DNA from: Mesorhizobium sp. CA8
GTDB lineage: Bacteria; Pseudomonadota; Alphaproteobacteria; Rhizobiales; Rhizobiaceae
Assembly: GCF_020164955.1 (NCBI RefSeq)
Contig: NZ_JAIUHG010000008.1
Span: 62,001 to 126,000 of the forward strand
Direction: 5' to 3'
DNA: 64,000 bases
Position 1 is the stretch's first letter, and the number at the start of each line of letters is the position of its first letter. A program made the translations under genes and the position numbers. Below are positions 18,918-28,428 of the stretch, piece after piece. The notes under the pieces are model-generated. The model did no database searches, had not been told where the DNA came from, and saw only the letters and a program-made list of their open reading frames with translations.

Positions 18918-19394
18918 ATGAGAACCACGTTTGACTTCAGTCCCCTGTTCCGGTCGAGCATAGGCTTCGATCGAATGCTGAACGCGCTCGAAACGGCGAG
19001 CCGGATCGAAACCGTCGACAATTGGCCACCCTACGACATCGCCAAGACCGCGGATGACGACTACCGCATAACCATGGCGGTGGCCGGATTCTCGCAGGAT
19101 GAACTGGCCATTACCCAGGAGCAGAACATGCTTATGGTCTCGGGCCAGAAAGCCGGCGAGGACAAGGGTGAGTACCTGCATCGTGGTATCGCCGGCCGCG
19201 CGTTCCAGCGACGCTTCGAGCTTGCCGACCACGTCAAGGTCGTTGGCGCCAGCTTGGTCAATGGGCTGCTGACGATCGATCTGAAGCGCGAAATCCCGGA
19301 AGAGATGAAACCGCGACGGATCGAGATCGCAGCCGACAGCGCAACGCTCAAAGGCACGACAAAGAAGATCGAAGCCGAGAAGCACGCTGCTTGA
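18918..19394 (+). CDS. Small heat-shock protein, Hsp20/IbpA class
   Basis: 158 aa. An alpha-crystallin domain spans about residues 33-130: YDIAKTADDDYRITMAVAGF, QNMLMVSGQKAG, YLHRGIAGRAFQRRFELAD, VNGLLTIDLKRE. The GIAGRAFQRRF stretch marks the bacterial class A (IbpA-like) group. ATP-independent holdase. I use the ATG at 18918 because it directly follows the GGAGGAT of the ROSE hairpin; an ATG at 18903 lies inside that hairpin. Confidence 0.95.
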   Translation: MRTTFDFSPLFRSSIGFDRMLNALETASRIETVDNWPPYDIAKTADDDYRITMAVAGFSQDELAITQEQNMLMVSGQKAGEDKGEYLHRGIAGRAFQRRFELADHVKVVGASLVNGLLTIDLKREIPEEMKPRRIEIAADSATLKGTTKKIEAEKHAA

Positions 19395-19422
19395 GGGCCT
19401 TCCTGCGAGCGCATCCGCGCTA

Positions 19423-19445
19423 CGCGCCGGGCACTGCCCGGCGCG
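19423..19445. repeat. Strong palindrome between the two hsp20 genes
   Basis: CGCGCCGGGCA (19423-19433) and TGCCCGGCGCG (19435-19445) are perfect inverted arms around a single C. No T tract follows, so it may stabilise or process a dicistronic mRNA rather than end it. Confidence 0.8.
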
Positions 19446-19485
19446 CAGGAGCTTTTCGAGCCGATGAACAGAAAGGAGCGAAACC

Positions 19486-19995
19486 ATGAGTGTCCGTGAT
19501 CTGATTCCCTGGGGCCGAAGCAACGGCAACCAGCTTCCAAGCATATTCCGCGACGGTGAGCGCGACCCGTTCCTGTCGCTGCATCGCGAGGTGAACCGCC
19601 TGTTTGACGACGTTTTCCGCGGCTTTGACAGCCGCTTGCCGTCTTTGGGCGGTGTTTCCGCCCTCGGCGCCGGTTGGCCGAGCGTCGAGATCTCCAACGG
19701 CGAGAAGGAGATCAAGGTGATGGCCGAGGTGCCGGGCCTCGAGCAGAAAGACATCGAGGTCCTGCTCGACGACGGCGTGCTGACGCTGAGAGGCGAGAAG
19801 CGCTCCGAGACGGAGGACAAGGATCGGCAGTTCTCCGAGCGCTATTACGGCCGCTTCGAGCGCCGCATCCCGGTTGGCTACGAGGTCAAGGAAGACGAGG
19901 TGGATGCCCGCTTCAAGAACGGCGTGCTGACCGTCACCTTGCCGAAGAGCGAAAAGGCGCAGTCGCAGGTCAAGCGCATCGACATCAAGAGTTGA
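19486..19995 (+). CDS. Small heat-shock protein, Hsp20 class B
   Basis: 169 aa after an AAGGAG site. Features: DPFLSLHREVNRLFDDVFRG at the N-terminus, then the alpha-crystallin domain WPSVEISNGEKEIKVMAEVPGL, DGVLTLRGEKRSE, YYGRFERRIPVGYEV and KNGVLTVTLPKSE. It differs from the upstream IbpA-like protein and belongs to the other bacterial class. The two may form mixed complexes. It has no ROSE leader of its own and probably depends on read-through from the first hsp20. Confidence 0.95.
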   Translation: MSVRDLIPWGRSNGNQLPSIFRDGERDPFLSLHREVNRLFDDVFRGFDSRLPSLGGVSALGAGWPSVEISNGEKEIKVMAEVPGLEQKDIEVLLDDGVLTLRGEKRSETEDKDRQFSERYYGRFERRIPVGYEVKEDEVDARFKNGVLTVTLPKSEKAQSQVKRIDIKS

Positions 19996-20433
19996 CTGCA
20001 TCGACGCGGGAGGCCGATACGCCTCCCGCGTCGCAATCCATGAGAGCCACAGCGACCGGATGCCCCGCGCAGCGCAGCTCTTCCCGCCCGATCAGGCGGC
20101 TGAGATAGAGAAAATTATGCGGCGGGAGCTCCATTTGCCCCTCCACCAGTGTTCGCATCGCTCATCTGAATGATGACAAGCAGCTAGCCGTCTTTCCCTT
20201 TTGCAGCGCATGCTTTCAGCGCCTACTCGAGGGAAAATTAGCATATTTTAGGAGCCGAAGAGGGGATCACCTGGGGTGGATCCGCATAAGATTGAGACCG
20301 GCGATAACCTTAATTCTGGTTTCATTTGCACAGGCTTCCCGAACGGAAGGCAACGCGATAGATTAGCAATTCGTTAAGTACGCCCGGGGGCGAGCGTAAA
20401 AAGTGTGTCGTCGAGCGTAAGGGATGTGCCGTG
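19996..20433. other. Intergenic stretch
   Basis: About 440 bp. I see no sure gene. A 37-codon frame at 20060-20173 (MPRAAQLFPPDQAAEIEKI...) reads reasonably but has no ribosome-binding site. The end of the stretch is AT-richer and probably holds the promoter of the coiled-coil gene. Confidence 0.4.
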
Positions 20434-21861
20434 ATGAATTTCAAGTCTCTGATCAAGCGGGCCGAGGACGTCGATAAGGAATTTCAGGAACTCCAATCGG
20501 ATCTGGCGGAAGCATTCGAGGACGTTCTTAAAGATGATGAACGGCCGCCGTCGGAGGACGATGCCGCTGCCGGCCAGGAACTGGTGGCAAGCGACGAGAA
20601 TCCGCCGCCGTCCGAAGAGCAGCCCGACGCGGCTCCGTCGCGGCTGACGCCGCATACCCAGACACGGCTCGCTGCGCTTGAAGCTGTGGCCGGGCTTTTC
20701 CGCGACGGGCAGGGGCATCTGCAGGAGATCGAGGCGAAGCTGGCGGAGATCGCCACCGCGCATCATATGACGCGTGAGGTCCTCAACGTCTTCCATCGCG
20801 ACGTGTTGCGCTCCAACGAACTGGAGCTGGCAAACCTCGCTCTCACCACCGAGCGCAAGGCGCTCTCCGAACAATTGCTCGATGCCGCCCGCAAGCAGCG
20901 CGAACGTGACGGCGCGGCCGAGGCCTGGCAGCAGCGCGAGGCGGGCCTCGTCCAGGACCGCGAGCAGCTGCGCTCGGCGCTTGCGGCCGTGCGCCTGGAA
21001 CTGGTGGAGATGGGCAATGAGGCCGCCAGGCGCGAGACGGAGTTCGGCGAGATCGCCAAAGCCCTGACCGCTAAGACCGTCGAAGTCGACAGGCGCGGCG
21101 CCGAGAACAAGCTGCTGCGCGAAAAGCAGGTCGGCCTTTCGGTCGATCTGGAGCAGGCGCAAAAGCGCGAAGCGGAGGCCAGGCACAAATTCGATGAGTT
21201 CGCGGCGACCCACGCCTGCGAAACCGCTCATATTGCCGAGTTGATGGCCCAGCTCGGCAACCACGAAAAGGAAGAGACTCGGCTGCAGAAAGCCCTGGAG
21301 GCGACGCAAGCCAAGCTTGCCGAAACGGTCGAGGCGGCGCGTATCGCCGAAAGCGACAGCACCGCCGAATTGGCGCGCAGCCAGGCGGAAATGCGCGGTT
21401 TGCGTGCCGAGATCCAGGAACTGCAGTCGCGTCTGGATAAGGTCTCGACCGACAATGGCGAAGCCACGGCTGAGATCGCCAGGCTCAAGGCGCAATTGAA
21501 CGACGCCGTCACCGAGCGCCAGATTGCGGAGAAAAGGCTCGCCGTTCTCAAGGATGAGAGCGAAGCCGACAAGAAGAACCTGTCCGAGGTCAGCACCAAT
21601 CTTTCACGGCTTTCGCTGCAGCAGGCGTCCGAGCAGATCCAGCTCGACATCCAGAAGCAGGAATGCGAGGATTTGCGCGCCGAAGTCGAAGCGCTCAACG
21701 CCCGCATCCGGGAATTGCTGCCTTACGAGCGCTTGCATCGGGTGACCGACGCAAGGTCGCGCAAGGATGCCGCGCCTCAAACCAACGGGATCATCGCGGA
21801 AGCGGCGCGCCCCGTCGCGCGACGCGTTTCCCGGCGCAGCATGCGGGCGAACGGGGGCTGA
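20434..21861 (+). CDS. Long coiled-coil protein of unknown function, 475 aa
   Basis: After an acidic Pro-rich N-terminus (PPSEDDAAAGQELVASDENP) nearly the whole protein from about residue 70 to 430 is heptad-rich coiled coil (for example LTTERKALSEQLLDAARKQR and ETRLQKALEATQAKLAETVE). It ends in a basic tail, RRVSRRSMRANGG. There is no signal peptide or transmembrane segment. Length and layout are like crescentin or other bacterial intermediate-filament-like proteins, but composition alone cannot prove that. The GTG at 20431 could also serve as start. Confidence 0.85.
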   Translation: MNFKSLIKRAEDVDKEFQELQSDLAEAFEDVLKDDERPPSEDDAAAGQELVASDENPPPSEEQPDAAPSRLTPHTQTRLAALEAVAGLFRDGQGHLQEIEAKLAEIATAHHMTREVLNVFHRDVLRSNELELANLALTTERKALSEQLLDAARKQRERDGAAEAWQQREAGLVQDREQLRSALAAVRLELVEMGNEAARRETEFGEIAKALTAKTVEVDRRGAENKLLREKQVGLSVDLEQAQKREAEARHKFDEFAATHACETAHIAELMAQLGNHEKEETRLQKALEATQAKLAETVEAARIAESDSTAELARSQAEMRGLRAEIQELQSRLDKVSTDNGEATAEIARLKAQLNDAVTERQIAEKRLAVLKDESEADKKNLSEVSTNLSRLSLQQASEQIQLDIQKQECEDLRAEVEALNARIRELLPYERLHRVTDARSRKDAAPQTNGIIAEAARPVARRVSRRSMRANGG

Positions 21862-21900
21862 CAAACCGCCGCGCACTTTTCTGGAATGAGGCTTCGCGGG

Positions 21901-22794
21901 CTATTTGCCCGCCATGCCGTCGGCGAGGTCCTGCGCCTGCTTGAGCAGCGCCGGAAAAGACGGGTCGCCAGGCAGGCGCTGGGCCATGCAGGCGCGGTAG
22001 TCGGCGTCGCCCTCTTCCCAGGCAGCGTTGGCGGGATCGGAAGCCTGCGCGTCGTCCTGGTCCGAGCCTTGATCGGCCTGCTGGGCTTTCTGCGCCGCGG
22101 CGTCGGCGGCTGCCCAGATTGAATCGCAGGCCGCAATCTTCGGCACGGCGGGCGAGGCCGGCGCCTCGGCGATCAGCACGCGGTCGCCTTTGACGACCGT
22201 CACCACGACATGCTGGTCGTAGATCGGACCGACATCCTGCGTCCAGCCGCCGAGCCGCGCGATCGCCATGTCGGCGCCGTCGGGATTCTTCAGCGGAAAG
22301 TCGAGCGTGCCGGAGAATGCTGCGTCGCTGCCGATGGCCTGGGTGTAGAAACTGTCGAGTTTCAATGCCGCACCGATGTCGGTGGGCAGCTTGAAATCCG
22401 CTTCCGCCTCGCTCGATTTGGACTTCAGCCAGCGCTCTGTTAGCCCGCGCGTCGACGCGACGATGCTCGGACCGTCTTCGCTCTGGGCATACCGCAACCC
22501 ATCCAGCATGCCATAGCCGATGTCGGAAGCGTTGAGGCTTTGAATGTTGATGGTGCCCGTCGCCGGGAAACCCTTCACGGAAAGCGGGCCGAGAATGGCG
22601 GCGAGACGCTGCTGCAGATCGGCCAGCGCCTTCTCGTTCTGCGCATCGATGGTTTCGATGGCGGTGTTGGCGTTTGCCTGTGCCGCTATGTCGGCAATCG
22701 CCTTATCGCGCGCCGCGATATAATCGTCCTCCGGCGAGGCAGCGAGTGCCGTGCTGCCCGCCAGTGCGAAAAGAAGCGTTAAAACCAACCGCAT
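21901..22794 (-). CDS. Secreted hypothetical protein, 297 aa
   Basis: A clear signal peptide (MRLVLTLLFALAGSTALAAS, cleavage near residue 19). The mature protein begins helical (DDYIAARDKAIADIAAQANA), has a mixed middle (LDFPLKNPDGADMAIARLGG, VVVTVVKGDRVLIAEAP) and ends with a Gln/Asp-rich stretch and two Cys. No named domain recognised. Likely periplasmic. It stands alone between the coiled-coil gene and the acyl-CoA synthetase. Confidence 0.8.
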   Translation of the reverse strand: MRLVLTLLFALAGSTALAASPEDDYIAARDKAIADIAAQANANTAIETIDAQNEKALADLQQRLAAILGPLSVKGFPATGTINIQSLNASDIGYGMLDGLRYAQSEDGPSIVASTRGLTERWLKSKSSEAEADFKLPTDIGAALKLDSFYTQAIGSDAAFSGTLDFPLKNPDGADMAIARLGGWTQDVGPIYDQHVVVTVVKGDRVLIAEAPASPAVPKIAACDSIWAAADAAAQKAQQADQGSDQDDAQASDPANAAWEEGDADYRACMAQRLPGDPSFPALLKQAQDLADGMAGK

Positions 22795-22885
22795 GCCGCA
22801 ACCCCAAATTAGCGATCAAAGCCCTTGGGAGCCATCGCCCGACTTGGCGGCTTTTGCGTGGCGGAAATCATGGAGAGCCAAATCT

Positions 22886-24544
22886 TTATTCCGGCTTGCG
22901 TTTCTCCACCTCGGCCTTCCTCAGCAAGAACCGCTGGATCTTGCCGCTCGGTGTCTTCGGCAGTTCGCTGACGAACTCGACCTCGCGCGGATAGGAATGC
23001 GCAGACAGCCGCTTCTTCACATGCTGGGCGAGTTCCTCGGCTAGCGCCTCGCTGCCCTTGAAGGCGGGCGCCAGCACTACGAACGCCTTGACGATCTCCG
23101 TGCGCTGCGGATCGGGCACGCCGACGACGGCCGCCTCGTTGACCGCCGGATGCTCGATCAGCGCGCTTTCGACATCGAACGGTCCGATGCGGTAGCCGGA
23201 CGAGGTGATGACATCGTCGGCCCGCCCGATGAAGGAGACGGAGCCGTCCGTCTCATATTCCACTGTGTCGCCGGTGCGGTAGTAGCCGCCCGCGATCGCC
23301 GGCGTTTCCGCCTGGTGGTAGCCGTCGAACCAGCGCAGCGGCGAGTTGGCGATATCGACCGCCAGCACGCCGGGTTGGTTGGGGCCGAGTTCGTTGCCTG
23401 CCTCGTCCAGCACCACCATGCGGTAGCCGGGCATGGCAAAGCCGGCCGAGCCGGCGCGAACCGTATGCGCCAGACCATGATGGTTGTTGACCATCATGCC
23501 GTTCTCGGTCTGGCCGTAATGATCGTGGATCGGCGCTGCAAGATGCGCGTCGAACCAGCGGATCACCTCCGGATTGAGCGGCTCGCCGGCGCTGCTCACC
23601 ACGCGCAGCCTGCCCTTGACGCGGGCCGCGGCCTCGGGCCCTTCCGCCATTAGCAGGCGATAGGCTGTCGGCGAGCCGGCCAGGCTGGTGACGCCCAGAC
23701 GCTCGATGATGTCGTAGGTCGATTTGGCGTTGAACGCGCCTTCATAGAAGGTGGTGGCGATGCCGAGCTGCAAAGGCCCGGTGATGGCGTAGTAGAGCCC
23801 ATAGGCCCAGCCGGGATCGGCGATGTTCCAGAAGATGTCGTCGGGCCGAAGCCCGATCGCGTCACGCATATAGGCGCCGAAGGCAAGCAGCGCGTTGAGC
23901 GGCACCGGCACGCCCTTTGGGTGCCCGGTCGTGCCGGAGGTCGACATCATCATGAACAGGTCGGTGCCCTTGCGCATGACCGGCTCGCTATCGAGGGAGG
24001 CAGCCGCGAGCGCCGCGCGGAAATCGACGTCGCCTGCTGCAAGGGCATCGCCGGGGCCAAGGATGGTGGCGATGCGCGGATGGTTTTTCACCTCGTCGAG
24101 CTTGGCGCGGTTTGCGGGATTGGTCACCACCAGCTTCGCCTTGCTGTAGTTCAGGCGATGCTCGATAGCCTTCGGCCCGAAAGCGGTGAACAGCGGCTGG
24201 TAGACCGCGCCGACCCGCCACGTGCCGAGGATCAGCGCCACCAATTCAGGGATGCGCGGCAGCATGCCGGCGACGACGTCGCCGGGGCGCACGCCGAGAC
24301 TTTTGAGCAGGGTGCCGACGCGGCCCGCCATGTCGGCCAGATCGTCGAAGGAGTATTCGCGCAATTCACCGGCAGCCGAGATCGCGCGCAGCGCCAGCCT
24401 GTTGTCGCCGGTATAGCGGCCGCAGCATTCGACATAGGCGTTGATGCCGGTCGCCGGATCGCCGTGGAGGCGCGCGATCTCGTCCTCGATGCGGAATTGC
24501 GCAACGGCATCCTCATAGCGCGGCAGCGCCTGCGTCTCGGTCAT
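22886..24544 (-). CDS. Acyl-CoA synthetase (AMP-binding, acetyl/medium-chain type)
   Basis: 552 aa. ANL-family motifs are all present: MMSTSGTTGHPKGVP (P-loop-like), HDHYGQTENG, GYYRTGD, FIGRADDVITSSGYRIGP and PKTPSGKIQR with the catalytic Lys near the C-terminus. It activates a carboxylic acid via an acyl-adenylate to the CoA thioester. The layout resembles ACSM/acetyl-CoA synthetases; the preferred acid cannot be read. I chose the ATG at 24544 (MTETQALPRYEDAV) over a longer open frame. Confidence 0.93.
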   Translation of the reverse strand: MTETQALPRYEDAVAQFRIEDEIARLHGDPATGINAYVECCGRYTGDNRLALRAISAAGELREYSFDDLADMAGRVGTLLKSLGVRPGDVVAGMLPRIPELVALILGTWRVGAVYQPLFTAFGPKAIEHRLNYSKAKLVVTNPANRAKLDEVKNHPRIATILGPGDALAAGDVDFRAALAAASLDSEPVMRKGTDLFMMMSTSGTTGHPKGVPVPLNALLAFGAYMRDAIGLRPDDIFWNIADPGWAYGLYYAITGPLQLGIATTFYEGAFNAKSTYDIIERLGVTSLAGSPTAYRLLMAEGPEAAARVKGRLRVVSSAGEPLNPEVIRWFDAHLAAPIHDHYGQTENGMMVNNHHGLAHTVRAGSAGFAMPGYRMVVLDEAGNELGPNQPGVLAVDIANSPLRWFDGYHQAETPAIAGGYYRTGDTVEYETDGSVSFIGRADDVITSSGYRIGPFDVESALIEHPAVNEAAVVGVPDPQRTEIVKAFVVLAPAFKGSEALAEELAQHVKKRLSAHSYPREVEFVSELPKTPSGKIQRFLLRKAEVEKRKPE

Positions 24545-24777
24545 GGCATCCTCCCTCGCCGGCGGATCATCTCCCCATGATCGCCGCCGGAGGAGATTGC
24601 CTGAAAAGACGGCGCTGGTCGATTGCGGCGAAAGTCGAGCAAGCGACCGAGGCCGCGCTCCACGGCGGCCTCGGAGCCGCCGGACAGAGGGGGCGCGACG
24701 GAACGCGAGCTGTTGTCGGTCAAAGCCCTTTCCAACCTGCAAGTTGGCATCCGTTCCTGAATCGGCGTCTGAGCTGC

Positions 24778-25584
24778 CTACCCACGCTTCCGATAGAGAC
24801 TGATGGTCATCTGTTTGCCCACCCCTGCTGGGGCCAGCATGAAGTAATCATAGGTCGTCACCTCGCCGTTCGGACCGACCATCCGCTTCGACCAGATCGG
24901 CGCTTCCTCCACCCGCATCTCGGCCCATTGGCGCCCGAAGTCGGGGCTCAGCGCCTTGAGCGGGTCGAGCACGGCGCGAACGTCAGCAGCCGACGCGTAT
25001 TCGACGGTCGCGGCGCGAAACTGCGCGATCGCCGAGCGAGCCACTACTTCCCAGTCGGCGAAAAGCGCGCGCCAGGCGGGATCGAGGAACAGCCGCGCCA
25101 GCAGGTTGCGCCTTGCGGCATCCTCCTGATCGAAGCCGCCAAACAAATCCGCCGCCTCGTCGTCCCAGGCAATGAAGTCCCAGGCGCGGTTGAGCGCATA
25201 GGCCGGGTTGGGCGAGAGCGTGGCAAGCAATCCGATAATGCGCGGATCGGGCGAGGGGCCTTCGAGCGGCGCCGCTTCGGGCAGCCATTCCGGCTTTGCG
25301 AGTTTGAACAGGTGCTGGCGTTCCACGGGCAGGAGGTCCAGCACGTCGGCGAGCGCATTGAGCACCTGGGCGGAAGGATTGGCCTCGCGTCCCTGTTCCA
25401 GCCACGTGTACTAGGTGGCGCTGATTCCTGCCAGCAGCGCGACTTCCTCACGCAGCAGCCCGCTTGCGCGCCGTCGCGTGCCGGTGCGGATGCCATGCCG
25501 TGACGGCTCGACGCGTTCGCGCATGGCGCGCAGGAAGCGGCCGAGTTCCTTGCGCCTGTCGATCTCCGCGGTCCGTTCCAGCAT
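24778..25584 (-). pseudogene. XRE/MmyB-type transcriptional regulator with an in-frame TAG
   Basis: The complete gene reads from an ATG at 25584 (MLERTAEIDRRKELGRFLRA). The HTH domain ends in LLREEVALLAGISAT, and then a TAG (25413-25411) replaces the Trp of the family motif GISATWYTWLEQGR at codon 58. Behind the stop the frame goes on undisturbed with YTWLEQGREANPSAQVLNAL and the whole MmyB-like ligand-binding domain to 24778. A single G-to-A change explains it. Either the gene is freshly inactivated, or re-initiation yields a DNA-binding-dead fragment. It is divergent from the VOC gene. Confidence 0.85.
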
Positions 25585-25600
25585 CGTTGCGCCTCGAAGG

Positions 25601-25658
25601 GGGTAGCGGCACTACCAGCAGCGCCGCTCATCTTGTACCACCTTACTACCAGTATAAT
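25601..25658. promoter_or_regulatory. Regulator/VOC gene intergenic control region with repeated ACTACCAG
   Basis: ACTACCAG occurs at 25611-25618 and 25645-25652. The first copy is part of an inverted repeat GGTAG-CGGCA-CTACC. The second overlaps a TATAAT box at 25653-25658 that faces the VOC gene. These are plausible operators of the MmyB-type regulator. Confidence 0.45.
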
Positions 25659-25717
25659 GAGGCAGCGCATCGCACAACTACCGCGCCGGAACGCGGCGCC
25701 ACCCAGAGGATCTGCAG

Positions 25718-26107
25718 ATGAATGCGCTGAAAAACATCAGGAATATCGACTACACCGTCATCTTCGCTCGCGACATGAAGGAGATGCGCCGTTTCTATGA
25801 GGACGTGATGGGCTTTCACGCCCATTCCAGCCTGGGCGAGGGCTGGATTGCCTACCAGGTCGGCTCGTGCCTCCTGGCGCTCACCGAGCGTGGCGTGATG
25901 TTCCATGACGCGCCGACGCCTGCGGGCGCGCTCTCCGTGCAACTCGCCTTCCGCGTGACGGCCAGCCAGGTTGATCAATGTGCCGAGACGTTGCGTGAGA
26001 AGGGCGTGGCGATCGAAAGCGGGCCGACCGACCGGCCCTGGGGCCATCGCACGCTTTTCTTTCGCGATCCCGATGGCAATGTGCTGGAGATTTACGCGGA
26101 TATCTAG
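25718..26107 (+). CDS. VOC (glyoxalase/bleomycin-resistance fold) protein
   Basis: 129 aa. Two beta-alpha-beta-beta-beta units: IDYTVIFARDMKEMRRFYED and the C-terminal RTLFFRDPDGNVLEIYADI, which carries the conserved Glu of the family. The function ranges from lyases to dioxygenases and cannot be fixed. AGAGGA precedes the ATG. Divergent from the broken MmyB-type regulator, which is its probable former repressor. Confidence 0.9.
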   Translation: MNALKNIRNIDYTVIFARDMKEMRRFYEDVMGFHAHSSLGEGWIAYQVGSCLLALTERGVMFHDAPTPAGALSVQLAFRVTASQVDQCAETLREKGVAIESGPTDRPWGHRTLFFRDPDGNVLEIYADI

Positions 26108-26252
26108 CCTTGCGGCAGTTCAATCCCTTGAGCTTCCATGTGCCGCTTTCAGCGGTTGCGCAGTTCGCCGGGTCCCCGGGCGAAGGCTTGGCCGCGACAG
26201 CGCCGACCTGTACGATCGTAGGGTGAATGCAGGGAAGGGAGGGAAGCGCGTG

Positions 26253-27806
26253 ATGCGGCTTGGTCGGAATCTCTGCCATTTGACGGTTGCGGCCTTTATC
26301 GCAATGTCGCTTTGGTCCAACGCGGCATCGGCCGACCCCATCACGCCCGAACAGATCGCCGTCGCCTTGCCGAAGCTCGAGGCGCTGGCGCAAGGCGCTG
26401 TTGCCGATGGCGCGGTGCCCGGTCTCGCCATCGCGGTCGTGCACAATGACGAGGTGGTCTTCCTCAAGGGGTTCGGCCATCGCGAGGCCGGCAAGCCCGA
26501 GACTGTCGACGCCGATACCGTGTTCCAGATCGCCTCGCTTTCCAAGCCGGTCTCCGCCACGGTCGTGGCGGCGCTGGTCAGCGACGGCGTCGTGTCCTGG
26601 AATTCCAAGATCGCCGACCTCGATCCGGGCTTCCGGCTCGCCGATCCTTATCCGGCGAGCGAGCTCACCATCCGCGACTTGTTTTCGCATCGCAGCGGGC
26701 TCCCAGGCACCGCTGGAGACGATCTCGAGGACATAGGCTACGATCGCGCCACGATCCTTCACCGCTTGCGCTTCGTGCCGCCATTGTCGAGCTTTCGCGC
26801 AGGCTACTCCTACAGCAATTTCGGGCTGACGGAGGGCGCAGTCGCGGCCGCCAGGCCGACGGGAAAATCCTGGGAGGAGGTCGCCGATGAAAAGCTCTAT
26901 CGTCCGCTAGGCATGGCTTCGACCAGTTCCCGGAACGCCGATTTCACCAAGCATGCAAACCGTGCCGCGCTTCACGTCAAGGTGGACGGCGCCTGGGCCG
27001 CCAAGATCAAGCGCGATCCGGACGCGCAGGCGCCTGCCGGCGGCGTCAGCTCCACCGCGCGCGATCTCGCGCAATGGGTGCGCCTGCTGCTGGGTGACGG
27101 CGTCTATGCCGGCAAGATGTTGATCGCCGCCGATGCCTTGGACCAGACGCATATGCCACTGATGACGCGCGGCAAGAACCCCGTCTCCGGTGGCGAATCC
27201 TTCTACGGCCTCGGCTGGAACATCGAATTCGGCCGGCACGGTCTGAGTTGGGGCCACGCGGGCGCCTTCAGCGTCGGTGCGCGCACCCTGGTGACGATCT
27301 TCCCGAAGGACAAACTCGGCATCGTCATCCTTGCCAACGCCTTCCCGACAGGCGTGCCGGAAGGACTTTCAGACAGCTTTGCCGATCTCGTCTTTGAAGG
27401 CAAGGTCGAGAAGAACTGGATCGAGGCGTGGGATGCGATCTACGCCGGCATGTTCGGTCCGGTGGTCGAGGCGGCCAAGGCCAGATTTGCCGCGCCGCCG
27501 TCAGCGGCTCGGCCGGCGGCACCGGCCAACGCCTATGCCGGCCATTATGCCAACGACTTCATTGGCGATGCGGTCGTATCGCGGGCGGGAGACGATCTTG
27601 TGCTCAAGGTCGGGCCGGCCGGAGCACGGTCCTATTCCTTGACGCATTACAACGGCGACCTGTTCTTGACCTATCCCGACGCCGAGACCCCGGACAGGCC
27701 GGTGGGCGTGAGCTTTGTCGTCGGCCCGGACGGCAAAGCATCGGCCGTGACCATCGGGTTCCTCGACGACAATCATCTGGGCACGCTGCCGCGCGTGGGC
27801 GACTAA
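26253..27806 (+). CDS. Serine hydrolase, class C beta-lactamase/DD-peptidase family
   Basis: 517 aa with a signal peptide (MRLGRNLCHLTVAAFIAMSL). Catalytic motifs: SxxK as Ser95-LS-Lys98 in FQIASLSKPVSA, the YxN motif in AGYSYSNFGL and an HxG motif in WGHAGAF. SHRSGLPG is also typical. A C-terminal domain of about 100 residues (YAGHYANDFIGDAVV ...) follows, as in esterase/peptidase-type members. Periplasmic. Probably acts on peptidoglycan peptides or esters rather than giving drug resistance. ATG at 26253 preceded by GGAGGG. Confidence 0.93.
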   Translation: MRLGRNLCHLTVAAFIAMSLWSNAASADPITPEQIAVALPKLEALAQGAVADGAVPGLAIAVVHNDEVVFLKGFGHREAGKPETVDADTVFQIASLSKPVSATVVAALVSDGVVSWNSKIADLDPGFRLADPYPASELTIRDLFSHRSGLPGTAGDDLEDIGYDRATILHRLRFVPPLSSFRAGYSYSNFGLTEGAVAAARPTGKSWEEVADEKLYRPLGMASTSSRNADFTKHANRAALHVKVDGAWAAKIKRDPDAQAPAGGVSSTARDLAQWVRLLLGDGVYAGKMLIAADALDQTHMPLMTRGKNPVSGGESFYGLGWNIEFGRHGLSWGHAGAFSVGARTLVTIFPKDKLGIVILANAFPTGVPEGLSDSFADLVFEGKVEKNWIEAWDAIYAGMFGPVVEAAKARFAAPPSAARPAAPANAYAGHYANDFIGDAVVSRAGDDLVLKVGPAGARSYSLTHYNGDLFLTYPDAETPDRPVGVSFVVGPDGKASAVTIGFLDDNHLGTLPRVGD

Positions 27807-27848
27807 CAAATGAGTGCGACCCAGCCCAGGGTGCTGCCACCCTTACAC

Positions 27849-28385
27849 TCAGTCCTTACGTCGAAAAACACGAAGGTCCATCTCGCGCCAACGCGTCAAA
27901 ACCTTTTCCTCGAAGCGAAGGCTTTTGAATCGAACGCAATGAATGCTCTCGATCAGAAATATATCGTCCTTGGATGCAACCTCCTCCAGGAACCGGTCAG
28001 ACCGGACGTCTAGATTGACCTCACTCCCTGATGTTTGATTGATCAGTTGCTGAAAGGCGAACATTGCGTAGCAATAATTATCGAACGTCTCGAAATCCGA
28101 GAAGTCGGCACGGTGACATTCATCCAACGTCATCACGGGATAGCTGAACGGGCCGCGAATAGCGCTCTTCGTCTCTCGTTTGCTGACTAAGGCTTTGGTG
28201 GCGCCAGCTTCCTCCAGTACGGAGGTACTCCACTCCCAGCAGCTAGTGTACCAGTGATTGAAGGCTTCGTGCGGCACGCCATGTTCGCCCGGCAGCCAGC
28301 AGTTATATTCTCGCTCGGCGTCGAGTAGCCGGTAAACGTCGAAAAGAAACTCGTATATGAGTGCCGCCACCGTCGCGTTTCGCAT
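27849..28385 (-). CDS. Hypothetical protein of an AT-richer patch, 178 aa
   Basis: Reads MRNATVAALIYEFLFDVYRL and is rich in Tyr, Trp, Cys and acidic residues (EHGVPHEAFNHWYTSCWEWS). No domain recognised. Codon use is less GC-biased than in the neighbours, which suggests acquisition by transfer. It is followed on the same strand by the membrane protein at 28429, 43 bp upstream. Confidence 0.6.
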   Translation of the reverse strand: MRNATVAALIYEFLFDVYRLLDAEREYNCWLPGEHGVPHEAFNHWYTSCWEWSTSVLEEAGATKALVSKRETKSAIRGPFSYPVMTLDECHRADFSDFETFDNYCYAMFAFQQLINQTSGSEVNLDVRSDRFLEEVASKDDIFLIESIHCVRFKSLRFEEKVLTRWREMDLRVFRRKD

Positions 28386-28428
28386 TACCTCAACTTCAAT
28401 TTATGGGGCCTGAGCTGCACCGCTGGGA

